Positions 33,657 to 42,300 of a stretch of DNA of 64,000 nucleotides are shown here, piece after piece. Below the pieces are notes generated by a model. The model was not told the DNA's origin and ran no database searches. It saw only the letters and a list, made by a program, of their open reading frames with translations. A program made the position numbers and the translations under genes. The stretch is from contig NZ_CP091787.1 in NCBI RefSeq assembly GCF_022024035.1, forward strand, positions 1,116,001-1,180,000, read 5' to 3'. How positions within the stretch are numbered: position 1 is the first letter of the stretch; each line of letters begins with the position of its first letter. The stretch comes from Prevotella sp. E13-17. GTDB lineage: Bacteria; Bacteroidota; Bacteroidia; Bacteroidales; Bacteroidaceae.

Positions 33657-36593
33657 GTGATTAAGAAAAGCTTGTTAGTAGTAGCGCTTGGAGGTTTCCT
33701 TCTCCAAGCTCCAGCCCAAGTGAGATTGGCTGGGAAGAAGGGAGAGTATTTCCCCTTAGTCAAAGGAAAAGAAAAGGCCGTGATTTGTTATGATAACAAT
33801 GATGCCTTGGTGGTAGAACGCAGTGCAAGGATGCTGGCAGAGGATGTGGCTTGCGTGACGGGCACATCGCTGAAGGTACAACAGGGGACTGCAGGTGCCG
33901 ACTATGCTATCATAGCCGGAACATTGGGTCACAGTCGTACCATTGATCAGTTGGTCAAGGCTGGACGGATAGACACCACAGGACTCACAGGCGCCTGGGA
34001 GCGCTATCATGTGACTATGCTCAAGTCGCCGGTAAAAGGCGTGAAGAAAGCAGTGGTGGTGGTTGGCAGCGATCGTCGCGGAACGGCCTATGGCGTGCTG
34101 TCTATCAGTAGGGCCATAGGTGTCAGTCCTTGGCGTTGGTGGCTAGATGCGCCAACAACAAAGCGTAGCTCATGTATGCTTCAGGTGAAACCTTTCACTT
34201 CGCGTACTCCTAGTGTGCGCTATCGTGGCGTGTTTATCAACGATGAGGACTGGGGCTTGTTAAAATGGGCGCGTCATAACTATGAAAAGGATCTTGGCAA
34301 TATCGGACCCCGCACCTATGCCGCTGTCTGCGAATTGTTGCTTCGCCTGAATGCCAACTACTTGTGTCCGGCTATGCATGAAGCCTCGCTGGCATTTCAT
34401 CGTTTGCCGGAAAATCGGTTGGTGGCCGACACTTTTGCCATTGTCATGGGGTCAAGTCATTGCGAACCTTTGTTGCTCAACACCGCCAGCGAGTGGGATC
34501 GTGGCAAGTTTGGCGCATGGGATTATAATAACAACCGTCGTGGTGTGGATAGTGTGCTGAATGCGCGTGCACAGGTGCTGGCACCATTCGAAAATGTCTA
34601 TACGCTGGCTTTGCGTGGTTTGCATGATGTAGCCATGACCGGTAGCGATGATATGCTTGAACGTAAGAACACGATGCAAGCAGCTTTGATGGCTCAGCGA
34701 CAGATGGTGGCACAGGCCACAGGTAGGCCGGCTGAGACAATTCCACAGGCTTTTACGCCCTATAAAGAGGTACTTGATGTTTATGACAAAGGGCTGCAGC
34801 TGCCCGATGACGTGACAATTATCTGGCCCGATGATAACTATGGCTACATGAAGCGCTTGTCAAGTCCAGACGAACAGAAACGTTCCGGGCGTAGTGGCGT
34901 GTACTATCATGCTTCGTATCTTGGACGTCCACACGACCATCTGTGGATGAATACACAGTCGCCATGTCACATGTACGAAGAACTGAAGAAGGCTTATGAC
35001 CTGACAGCCGATCGTATTTGGCTGCTGAATGCAGGAGATATCAAGTCGTGTGAGTTTGCTACCGACCTATTTCTGGCTATGGCCTACGACCTGGATGCCT
35101 TCGACTATCAGCGTTGTGCTGACTATCGTACCGAGTGGACTTGTCAGCTTTTGGGCGATGACTATAAGGATGCCTATCATGACATATTCCGCACATTCTA
35201 TCGTCTGGCCTTCCAACGTCGCCCAGAAGGTATGGGGTGGGGACAAGAGTGGGCCAGTGATGATCGTCCGATAGAGCAGACCACCGATACCGAGTTCTCG
35301 CTCAGCAATTATGGTGAGGCCGAGCGTCGTCTCTTTGACTATCATCGAATCGCTACTATTGCGGAAGACCTGTTTGCTAAGATGCCTGCCGAGAAACGCA
35401 GTTGTTTTTATGAGGCGGTTTATTATCCAGTAAAAGGTTGTGAACTTATGAACCGCATGACCATTGGCGCACAGAAAAACCGATGGTATGCCCAACAACA
35501 TCGTGCTGCTACAGCCAGTGTAAAGGCCGAAGTGCAGAACTGTTACGACTCTCTGCAAATTATTACTAAGAATTATAATGCGTTGGAGAGTGGCAAGTGG
35601 GAACATATCATGAGTATGGTTCAGGGTGTCACAGCTTCGTATTATAATCTGCCTGAGTTGCGTGATGCGGAATTGGCCGACCAGCCCACTCTGGGCATTT
35701 TAGCCGAGGGTGAATATGGTACCTGTGGTCCTCGCACTATGCAGTCGCTGCCCGTTTTCTCGAAGTATCACCCTGATTATAAGTATTATATAGATGTATA
35801 TAATCAGGGAAAGGGTACTCTACAATGGAAAACTACAACAAGTAAGGACTGGATTGTGCTCAGCGAAACGGCAGGTACTACCGACCAGCAACAGCGTATT
35901 CGTGTTTCTGTAGATTGGACAAAGGTGCCCCAGAGTGTAGAGGAAACAGGTTTCATCACCTTTGTGGGCAACGATGGTTGCGAGAAGGCTGTCCTTGTAA
36001 GTGCTTTCAACCCGTTGTCGCCTTCTGTCGATGAGCTCAAGGGACTTTATATAGAGGATAATGGGGTAGTGGTGATACCCGCTGCGGGCTATGCACGCAA
36101 AAAAGAGAATCAGCAGGTGAAGATGATGGAGGTACCGAACTTAGGTTGCGAGGATACTATCATCATCATGGGCGACCCTACACAGCCCCGTCAAAACAGT
36201 CGTTCTACTAATGCCCCATATTTGGAGTACGATTTCTATACATGGGAACAAGGTATGGTAGATGTCTATACCTACGTTATGCCTACATTTACAACGAGTG
36301 TGGATCGCGGATTTGCAGGGCATGAGCGCACCAACATCGAAACACAGTATGGTGTACGCATAGATGATGGGGTACAGATGCATCCAGCCACCAACTCGTG
36401 GGAGTATGCACAGCAATGGTATGAGAGTGTGCAGCGCAACACGCGTATCAACAAATGTACACTATATATCAAAAATCCAGGGCGTCATACCGTTCGTATT
36501 GTATGTCAGGATCCTGGCACCATGCTACAGAAAATTGTCATAGACTTTGGTGGGATGAAACGTTCGTATATGGGACCATCTGCCTGTATGTGA
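33657..36593 (+). CDS. GH115 xylan alpha-1,2-glucuronosidase-like hydrolase
   Basis: A 978-residue secreted enzyme. GTG 33657 is chosen because it begins a signal peptide (residues IKKSLLVVALGGFLLQAPAQ) and lies downstream of the promoter. The N-terminal domain (VICYDNNDALVVERSARMLA, YGVLSISRAIGVSPWRWW) and central barrel (VRYRGVFINDEDWGLLKWA, WPDDNYGYMKRLSSPDEQ, LNAGDIKSCEFATDLFLAMA) match the GH115 pattern. A C-terminal beta-rich extension ends near DFGGMKRSY. GH115 enzymes remove (methyl)glucuronic acid from glucuronoxylan. No SusC/SusD pair is adjacent. Confidence 0.9.
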   Translation: MIKKSLLVVALGGFLLQAPAQVRLAGKKGEYFPLVKGKEKAVICYDNNDALVVERSARMLAEDVACVTGTSLKVQQGTAGADYAIIAGTLGHSRTIDQLVKAGRIDTTGLTGAWERYHVTMLKSPVKGVKKAVVVVGSDRRGTAYGVLSISRAIGVSPWRWWLDAPTTKRSSCMLQVKPFTSRTPSVRYRGVFINDEDWGLLKWARHNYEKDLGNIGPRTYAAVCELLLRLNANYLCPAMHEASLAFHRLPENRLVADTFAIVMGSSHCEPLLLNTASEWDRGKFGAWDYNNNRRGVDSVLNARAQVLAPFENVYTLALRGLHDVAMTGSDDMLERKNTMQAALMAQRQMVAQATGRPAETIPQAFTPYKEVLDVYDKGLQLPDDVTIIWPDDNYGYMKRLSSPDEQKRSGRSGVYYHASYLGRPHDHLWMNTQSPCHMYEELKKAYDLTADRIWLLNAGDIKSCEFATDLFLAMAYDLDAFDYQRCADYRTEWTCQLLGDDYKDAYHDIFRTFYRLAFQRRPEGMGWGQEWASDDRPIEQTTDTEFSLSNYGEAERRLFDYHRIATIAEDLFAKMPAEKRSCFYEAVYYPVKGCELMNRMTIGAQKNRWYAQQHRAATASVKAEVQNCYDSLQIITKNYNALESGKWEHIMSMVQGVTASYYNLPELRDAELADQPTLGILAEGEYGTCGPRTMQSLPVFSKYHPDYKYYIDVYNQGKGTLQWKTTTSKDWIVLSETAGTTDQQQRIRVSVDWTKVPQSVEETGFITFVGNDGCEKAVLVSAFNPLSPSVDELKGLYIEDNGVVVIPAAGYARKKENQQVKMMEVPNLGCEDTIIIMGDPTQPRQNSRSTNAPYLEYDFYTWEQGMVDVYTYVMPTFTTSVDRGFAGHERTNIETQYGVRIDDGVQMHPATNSWEYAQQWYESVQRNTRINKCTLYIKNPGRHTVRIVCQDPGTMLQKIVIDFGGMKRSYMGPSACM

Positions 36594-36615
36594 TATAAAC
36601 CGTTGCTTATAACCT

Positions 36616-36656
36616 AATCAGCTATAGTACTTGTGATTATAGCTGATTTTTTTATT
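36616..36656 (+). terminator. Intrinsic terminator after the GH115 gene
   Basis: AATCAGCTATA pairs with TATAGCTGATT, followed by TTTTTTT. Confidence 0.88.
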
Positions 36657-36761
36657 ATATGATTGTCATGGCAAAGGCCTATTATTTGTAGGGATGCTCA
36701 CGGATAGAAATAATAAAACCTAAAATAATAATTATTATTTGGAAATGTCAGCTAAAGGTGT

Positions 36762-36771
36762 TAATTTTGCA
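36762..36771 (+). promoter_or_regulatory. -7 promoter element for the purine permease
   Basis: TAATTTTGCA, 56 nt upstream of ATG 36828. No purine riboswitch structure was recognised in the leader. Confidence 0.65.
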
Positions 36772-36827
36772 AAATCTTTCACAATGGTAAGAAAAAGCTC
36801 AACCTTGCAACCATTTAAATAAATATT

Positions 36828-38135
36828 ATGATACAAAAACTTTTTGGGTTTAATCCCGCCACAATGACATTTCGCAAAGAGGTAATTGGTGGCATTACCA
36901 CATTCCTCACGATGGCCTATATTCTGGCTGTCAATCCTAGTATTCTATCTGCCACTGGCATGGATGCTGGTGCTGTGTTTACCACCACTTGTATCTCGGC
37001 AGTTGTAGCCACGTTGGTAATGGCATTCTACGCCAAGTTGCCATTTGCTTTGGCCCCAGGTATGGGCCTTAATGCTTTCTTCGCTTACACTGTAGTGCTT
37101 ACTATGGGTTATAGTTGGCAGTTCGCGCTTACAGCTGTACTCATTGAGGGTATTATCTTTATTCTACTCACCATTACCGGTTTGCGACAGTACATTGTCA
37201 ATGCCATTCCGTTGGTTTTGCGCCGTGCCATTAGTCCGGGCATAGGCTTGTTTATTGCCTTTGTGGGTCTAAAAAGTGCTGGTATCGTTACCTCTTCAGA
37301 GGCAACCTTCATCACTTTGGGCAATCTTCATGATCCAGCTGTGCTACTGGGAATTTTCGGTATTGTGCTCACGGCAGCTCTGCTCGTCAGAGGTGTCACA
37401 GGCTCGCTGCTCATAGGTATTCTCGTTACAACTGCCGTAGGCATTCCTTTGGGCATCACCAATTATGGTGGTATCCTCTCTGCTCCTCCCTCTATTGAGC
37501 CCATCTTCTGGCAGTTCGAGTGGCACAACATCCTCTCGGTTGATATGGTTGTTGTTGTGCTGACGTTCCTCTTCATTGATATGTTCGATACGATTGGTAC
37601 ACTTATTGGCGTATCTAACCGTGCTGGTATGGTCGATGAAGATGGCAATGTGAAGAATCTTAATCAAGCTTTTATGGCTGATGCTATTGGTACCACAGTC
37701 GGTGCAATGCTCGGTACTTCAACAGTGACAACTTATGTTGAGAGTGCATCGGGTGTCAATGTCGGGGGGCGTAGCGGTCTCACAAGCTTCACTACAGCTC
37801 TGTGTTTCGCTATCGCACTGCTCTTTGCACCACTTTTCTTGGCGATCCCTGGTCAAGCCACGGCAGCAGCCTTGGTGTTGGTAGGTGTCATGATGATGCA
37901 CGACGTGCGTAAGGTTGACTTCTCCGACTATGTAACTGGCATCCCATGTTTCATATGTATCGTACTGATGCCGCTGACATATAGTATCTCTGATGGTATC
38001 TTGATGGGTGTAATCTCATATGTTCTCATTCATCTGTTGTCAGGTAACATCAAAGATAAGGATGAACGCAACAACATCAATTGGGCCACTATTCTTTTGG
38101 CTGTTCTCTTTGTGTGTCGTTACGCATTCCTTTAA
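36828..38135 (+). CDS. NCS2-family (AzgA-like) purine permease
   Basis: A 435-residue polytopic membrane transporter for adenine, guanine or hypoxanthine. AzgA-subfamily markers are visible: TFRKEVIGGITTFLTMAYI and AVNPSILSATGMDAGAVF near the start, LAPGMGLNAFFAYTVVL, then LFIDMFDTIGTLIGVSNRAG and GTSTVTTYVESASGVNVGGR. About 14 hydrophobic segments fit the 7+7 fold. Family members are proton symporters. It has its own promoter and is followed by a long perfect hairpin. Confidence 0.93.
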   Translation: MIQKLFGFNPATMTFRKEVIGGITTFLTMAYILAVNPSILSATGMDAGAVFTTTCISAVVATLVMAFYAKLPFALAPGMGLNAFFAYTVVLTMGYSWQFALTAVLIEGIIFILLTITGLRQYIVNAIPLVLRRAISPGIGLFIAFVGLKSAGIVTSSEATFITLGNLHDPAVLLGIFGIVLTAALLVRGVTGSLLIGILVTTAVGIPLGITNYGGILSAPPSIEPIFWQFEWHNILSVDMVVVVLTFLFIDMFDTIGTLIGVSNRAGMVDEDGNVKNLNQAFMADAIGTTVGAMLGTSTVTTYVESASGVNVGGRSGLTSFTTALCFAIALLFAPLFLAIPGQATAAALVLVGVMMMHDVRKVDFSDYVTGIPCFICIVLMPLTYSISDGILMGVISYVLIHLLSGNIKDKDERNNINWATILLAVLFVCRYAFL

Positions 38136-38149
38136 CTGGCAGACATTTG

Positions 38150-38212
38150 CTACATAAACTGAATAGTCCCAGAGCGTTTGTTGTACGCTCTGGGACTATT
38201 CAGTTTATGTAG
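38150..38212. repeat. Perfect 28-bp inverted repeat with 7-nt loop
   Basis: Arm 38150-38177 is exactly complementary to 38185-38212. It sits 15 bp after the permease stop and may work as a terminator, but no T-run follows, so a repeat-element origin is also possible. Confidence 0.92.
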
Positions 38213-38600
38213 AATCATCTTTCCATCGTAGGTATTGTTCTCTTTATGATATATACCTCCTCTGCTCAGCAGGCAACCAATTCAAGCTGTCCAGCTTAAT
38301 GAGTTACATGCTATTATATTGCGTTATTTGTCTTTTTAGTCGTGAGGCTTGTCTTGGTCGCATTAAATATCTGCCACTATTGGCACTTTCTTATTCAGAA
38401 ATACCTGTAAAAGAGCTCTATTATCTCTTTCTTTGGCAAATTACCAGTAAATTAAATTATGCTCGAAGAGGAATGCGATTACGTTGCCAAAATGTCTTGT
38501 TTATGACAGCTAAAATAGCAAATACTTGATAAAATCATCAAATTTTCACCACAAACAATAAAAATTAAGTGTATTCTACTGAATTATGAATAGTTATTTG
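38213..38600. other. Gene-poor AT-rich spacer before the island
   Basis: I see no convincing gene. A 76-codon frame at 38299-38529 has no promoter, ribosome binding site or recognisable domain. The composition shifts to AT-rich here. Confidence 0.5.
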
Positions 38601-38610
38601 TATCTTTGCC
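38601..38610 (+). promoter_or_regulatory. -7 promoter element for the XRE gene
   Basis: TATCTTTGCC fits TAnnTTTG, 22 nt before ATG 38632. Confidence 0.65.
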
Positions 38611-38631
38611 CTCGAACAAGAGAAATCTATC

Positions 38632-38847
38632 ATGGCAAAATTAAATCGGATAAGAATCGTTCTAGCAGAACATGACCTGAACAACAAGTGGTTGGCAGAT
38701 AAGTTGGGAAAAGACCAGGCAACTATTTCCAAATGGGTCACCAACACCACCCAGCCCAGCCTTGAAGCCCTCATTGCAATAGCCAATGCGCTTGAAGTGC
38801 CTGTGCAGGAGTTGGTGAGACAGGAAGAATTCAATCAAGAGAAATAA
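38632..38847 (+). CDS. XRE-family helix-turn-helix regulator
   Basis: A 71-residue single-domain DNA-binding protein. The Cro/C1-type HTH is plain: RIVLAEHDLNNKWLADKLGK, DQATISKWVTNTTQPSLEAL and IAIANALEVPVQELV. Such small regulators often accompany AlbA_2/Schlafen-type or restriction-linked genes, and a remnant of one follows 5 bp later. It may regulate the island or be a leftover of an earlier cassette. Confidence 0.92.
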   Translation: MAKLNRIRIVLAEHDLNNKWLADKLGKDQATISKWVTNTTQPSLEALIAIANALEVPVQELVRQEEFNQEK

Positions 38848-38852
38848 GTCAA

Positions 38853-39131
38853 ATGATAACAAAAGACGAGATACAAGAGTTGTTGCATAGCACGGAAACC
38901 TATCGTGTGGAGCGAACCACGTCAACAGGTGACATGGATAAGTTTCAGAAGGCGATCTGTGCCTTTGCTAACGACCTGCCAAACTCGCGAAAAAATGGCT
39001 ACCTGATACTGATGGCTTACGATGATGGCGGTAATGTTGGCGGTAAAATGGCGGTGATAATGTCCCCAGTTTGTCCCCAGCTTTGTCACAAGTTGGAAGG
39101 AGATCGTCTTAAAGTTAAACATGAATCCTGA
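38853..39131 (+). pseudogene. Internally deleted AlbA_2-domain (Schlafen-like) regulator
   Basis: The first 50 or so residues (TKDEIQELLHSTETYRVERT, FQKAICAFANDLPNSRKNGY, LILMAYDDGG) are the start of an AlbA_2/ATP-binding putative transcriptional regulator, normally several hundred residues. The sequence then jumps to a short tail. In the alternative frame the tail reads GGDNVPSLSPALSQVG, resembling the C-terminal region of such proteins, so a large internal deletion plus a frameshift is likely. It directly follows the XRE gene. Confidence 0.6.
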
Positions 39132-39158
39132 ACCCTGAGCCCAAAGTAGGCTTATGCC

Positions 39159-39246
39159 TTCGAAGATGGTTCGGAGTGGGTTCGTAGTCGGTTCGAAGAT
39201 AGACGAGGGATAGAACGCTGCAAGTAAGCGAGGGCAGAGACAAACG
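39159..39246. repeat. 11-bp phased repeat array C
   Basis: Four clear 11-bp units in tandem (TTCGAAGATGG, TTCGGAGTGGG, TTCGTAGTCGG, TTCGAAGATAG at 39159-39202) are followed by about four weaker units in phase. It lies in the 200-bp gap immediately upstream of the exonuclease-RecQ-UvrD gene, where no TAnnTTTG promoter is evident. Confidence 0.75.
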
Positions 39247-39333
39247 AGTTTGAACTATGCCGAACGAGAGCTGGTTCGATCGAAGGTCAAGATTGTAAGA
39301 AGTAAACAAAAGAATAAAAACAAAAATGAAGAT

Positions 39334-42300
39334 ATGATTGCATTTATTGATACTGAGGTGAATCCGCGGACGAAGAAAGTGGCGGATTACGGAGCTGTCA
39401 GGGAGGATGGTGCAGTGTTGCACTCTAGTTCCAAGGCTGACTTCGATGCCTTTGTGTCAAAATGCGATACGGTGTGTGGACACAATATCATCAATTTCGA
39501 TTTGAAATTTGTTTCATTGAGAGGCAATCCTACAATTGTTGATACACTGTTTCTATCACCTTTACTTTTCCCCAAACGACCTTATCATCATCTAGTGAAG
39601 GATGATAAGTTGCAAGTGGACGAACTGAACAATCCGGTGAATGACTCGATAAAAGCTCGTGACTTGCTGAATGATGAAGTGGTAGCTTGGAATCAGTTAT
39701 CGGATAATAGAAAGGAAATCTATTTTTACCTGCTGAAAGAAACACAGGAGTTTGGAGGTTTTTTCAAGTATATAGGATATTCGCCAAATGTCAGTTGGAT
39801 CTCAGCATTATTTTCATCTAAACCAGATTGGAAACAATTAATTCTAAAGGAATATGAGGGGAAAGTATGCAGTCACACAGATTTTGAGACCTTGGTCAAA
39901 CAGTATCCTATTGAGTTAGCGTATTGTTTGGCTGTAATCGGTGCTGACGATATATTTTCTATCACTCCAGCATGGGTTATACGGAATTACCCACAGGTGG
40001 TGAATGTGATGAACACACTGTGCAACACATCTTGTGGTGATTGCGAGTATTGTAATCAGCGGTTAGATGCTCATTACGGGCTGAAAGAGTTCTTTGGCTA
40101 TGATGAGTTCCGTATCTTCGATGGCGTTCCTATGCAACAGCAGGCAGTGGAATCTGCTATTCGGGGAGAATCCTTGCTGACAATTTTTCCTACAGGTGGT
40201 GGCAAGAGCCTCACATTTCAATTGCCAGCTTTGATGGCTGGACGAAATACACATGGGCTGACTGTGGTTATTTCGCCTTTGCAGTCACTAATGAAAGACC
40301 AAGTAGACAACTTGGCTGCTCGTGGAATTAGTGATGCGGTGACCATCAATGGACTGTTAGATCCTATCGAACGTGCAACGGCGATAGAACAGGTGGCTGA
40401 TGGAACTGCCAATTTGCTATACATCGCTCCGGAAATGTTACGCAGTAAGACCATTGAGCGTCTGTTGATGGGGCGCCATGTTGTTCGTTTTGTGATAGAT
40501 GAGGCACACTGCTTCTCTGCATGGGGCCACGATTTCCGTGTGGACTATTTGTATATCGGTGATTTCATTCGTCAGTTGCAGGAAAAGAAACAATTAGAAC
40601 AGCCCATCGCCGTTTCTTGTTTCACAGCGACAGCCAAACAAAAGGTAATCAGTGATATTTGCGACTACTTCAGAGCAAAGTTGGGCTTGGAACTGAAGGT
40701 GTTTGCCGCCAATGCAGAGCGTAAGAACCTTCGCTACTCCGTGCTACATGCTGATACGGCTGATGAGAAATATAACCTACTTCGCTCATTGATTCTTGGG
40801 CATAATTGTCCCTCAATAGTATATGTGTCACGTACCAAACGTACTCGCGAATTAGCACAGCACTTGGTTAACGACGGCATAAGAGCTTTGCCATTCAATG
40901 GAAAAATGGAGTCTGCTGAGAAAGTAAAGAACCAGAACGCTTTTATGAGTGGTGAAGCTCAGGTGATTGTAGCCACTTCTGCATTCGGTATGGGCGTTGA
41001 CAAGAAAGACGTTGGACTGGTAGTTCACTATAATATCAGTGACTCGTTGGAGAACTATGTGCAAGAGGCTGGCCGTGCAGGACGTGATCCACAAATGCAG
41101 GCAGAATGCTTTGTACTGTATGCTGACAGTGACCTTGATAAGCACTTTATGCTTCTCAATCAGACGAAACTCAGCATTAGTGAGATTCAGCAAGTATGGA
41201 AAGCTATCAAGGATCTTACGGCTAAACGAGATAAGGTAAGCTGTTCGCCATTAGATATAGCACGTCAGGCTGGATGGGGAGATGAAATAGACGACATTGA
41301 GACTCGTGTTAAGGCCGCAACAGCAGCACTTGAGGATGCAGGGTACATTCAACGAGGCAGTAACTCGCCTCACGTATTTGCAACAGGTATTGCTGTGAAG
41401 AATATGGATGAGGCACGTCGAAAATTGACTATTTCTCCACTATTTGATGAGCAATCACGTGAAGAAGCTGCCCGTATCATCAAATCACTTATCAGTGCAC
41501 GTGCAACAGTTGAAGGTCGAGGGGCAGAAGCTGAGAGTCGTGTTGACTATTTGGCAGATATCCTTGGAATGAGCAAGGCAACCGTTATCAGGAATATTAA
41601 CCTGATGCGGCAGGATGGCTTGTTGGCTGACAGTCGTGACATGCAAGCATGGATATCCAAGAGTACTTCTCAACGCAATCTTGACATCATCTTAAAGTTA
41701 GAGCAATTCCTTCTGCAACGATTTGGTGGAGAAGCACAAAGAATAAATTATAAAGAACTGAATGAGGAAGCTCAAAAGGCCGGTCTTACATGTTCAAATG
41801 TCAAGCGCTTGAGGATGTTGCTTCATTTCCTGTCATTGAAGGGTTATATACACAAACAGGAACATAGTTTCAGCGATAGTGTGAGTGTACGTCTGCAAGC
41901 TTCGCAAGAAGTTACGAAGGCCCGATTTGAACGACGTATGGGTATATGCCGCTTTATTTTGGATACGCTCAATGTCAGTCGAGACCCCAATAAAGAAATG
42001 ACGCTTGTGAACTTCTCTATTGTAGAGTTGCTTCAACAACTTATTTCCAGTCGTCAGGAATCAATGTTTGCTGACCAAGAGAAACCTGTAATTGCTGATA
42101 TTGAGGAAGCGCTGCTTTATCTTACCAAGACGGAACTGATGAAGATTGAAGGTGGGTTCATCGTTATCTATAACACTATGCAGATCGGGCGTATTGCCGA
42201 TCGTCGTACCAGATATGGTAAGGAGCAGTATCGCTTATTGGATGAATTCTACAAGCAACGTATACGCCAGATTCATATTGTGGGTGAATATGCAAATTTG

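Noticed and set aside
36771..36827. Purine riboswitch ahead of the purine permease
   Set aside because: The 56-nt leader is too short and lacks the conserved three-way junction loops.
38299..38529. 76-codon open frame in the spacer before the XRE gene
   Set aside because: It has no promoter, no ribosome binding site and no recognisable domain, and it lies in AT-rich sequence where such frames arise by chance.
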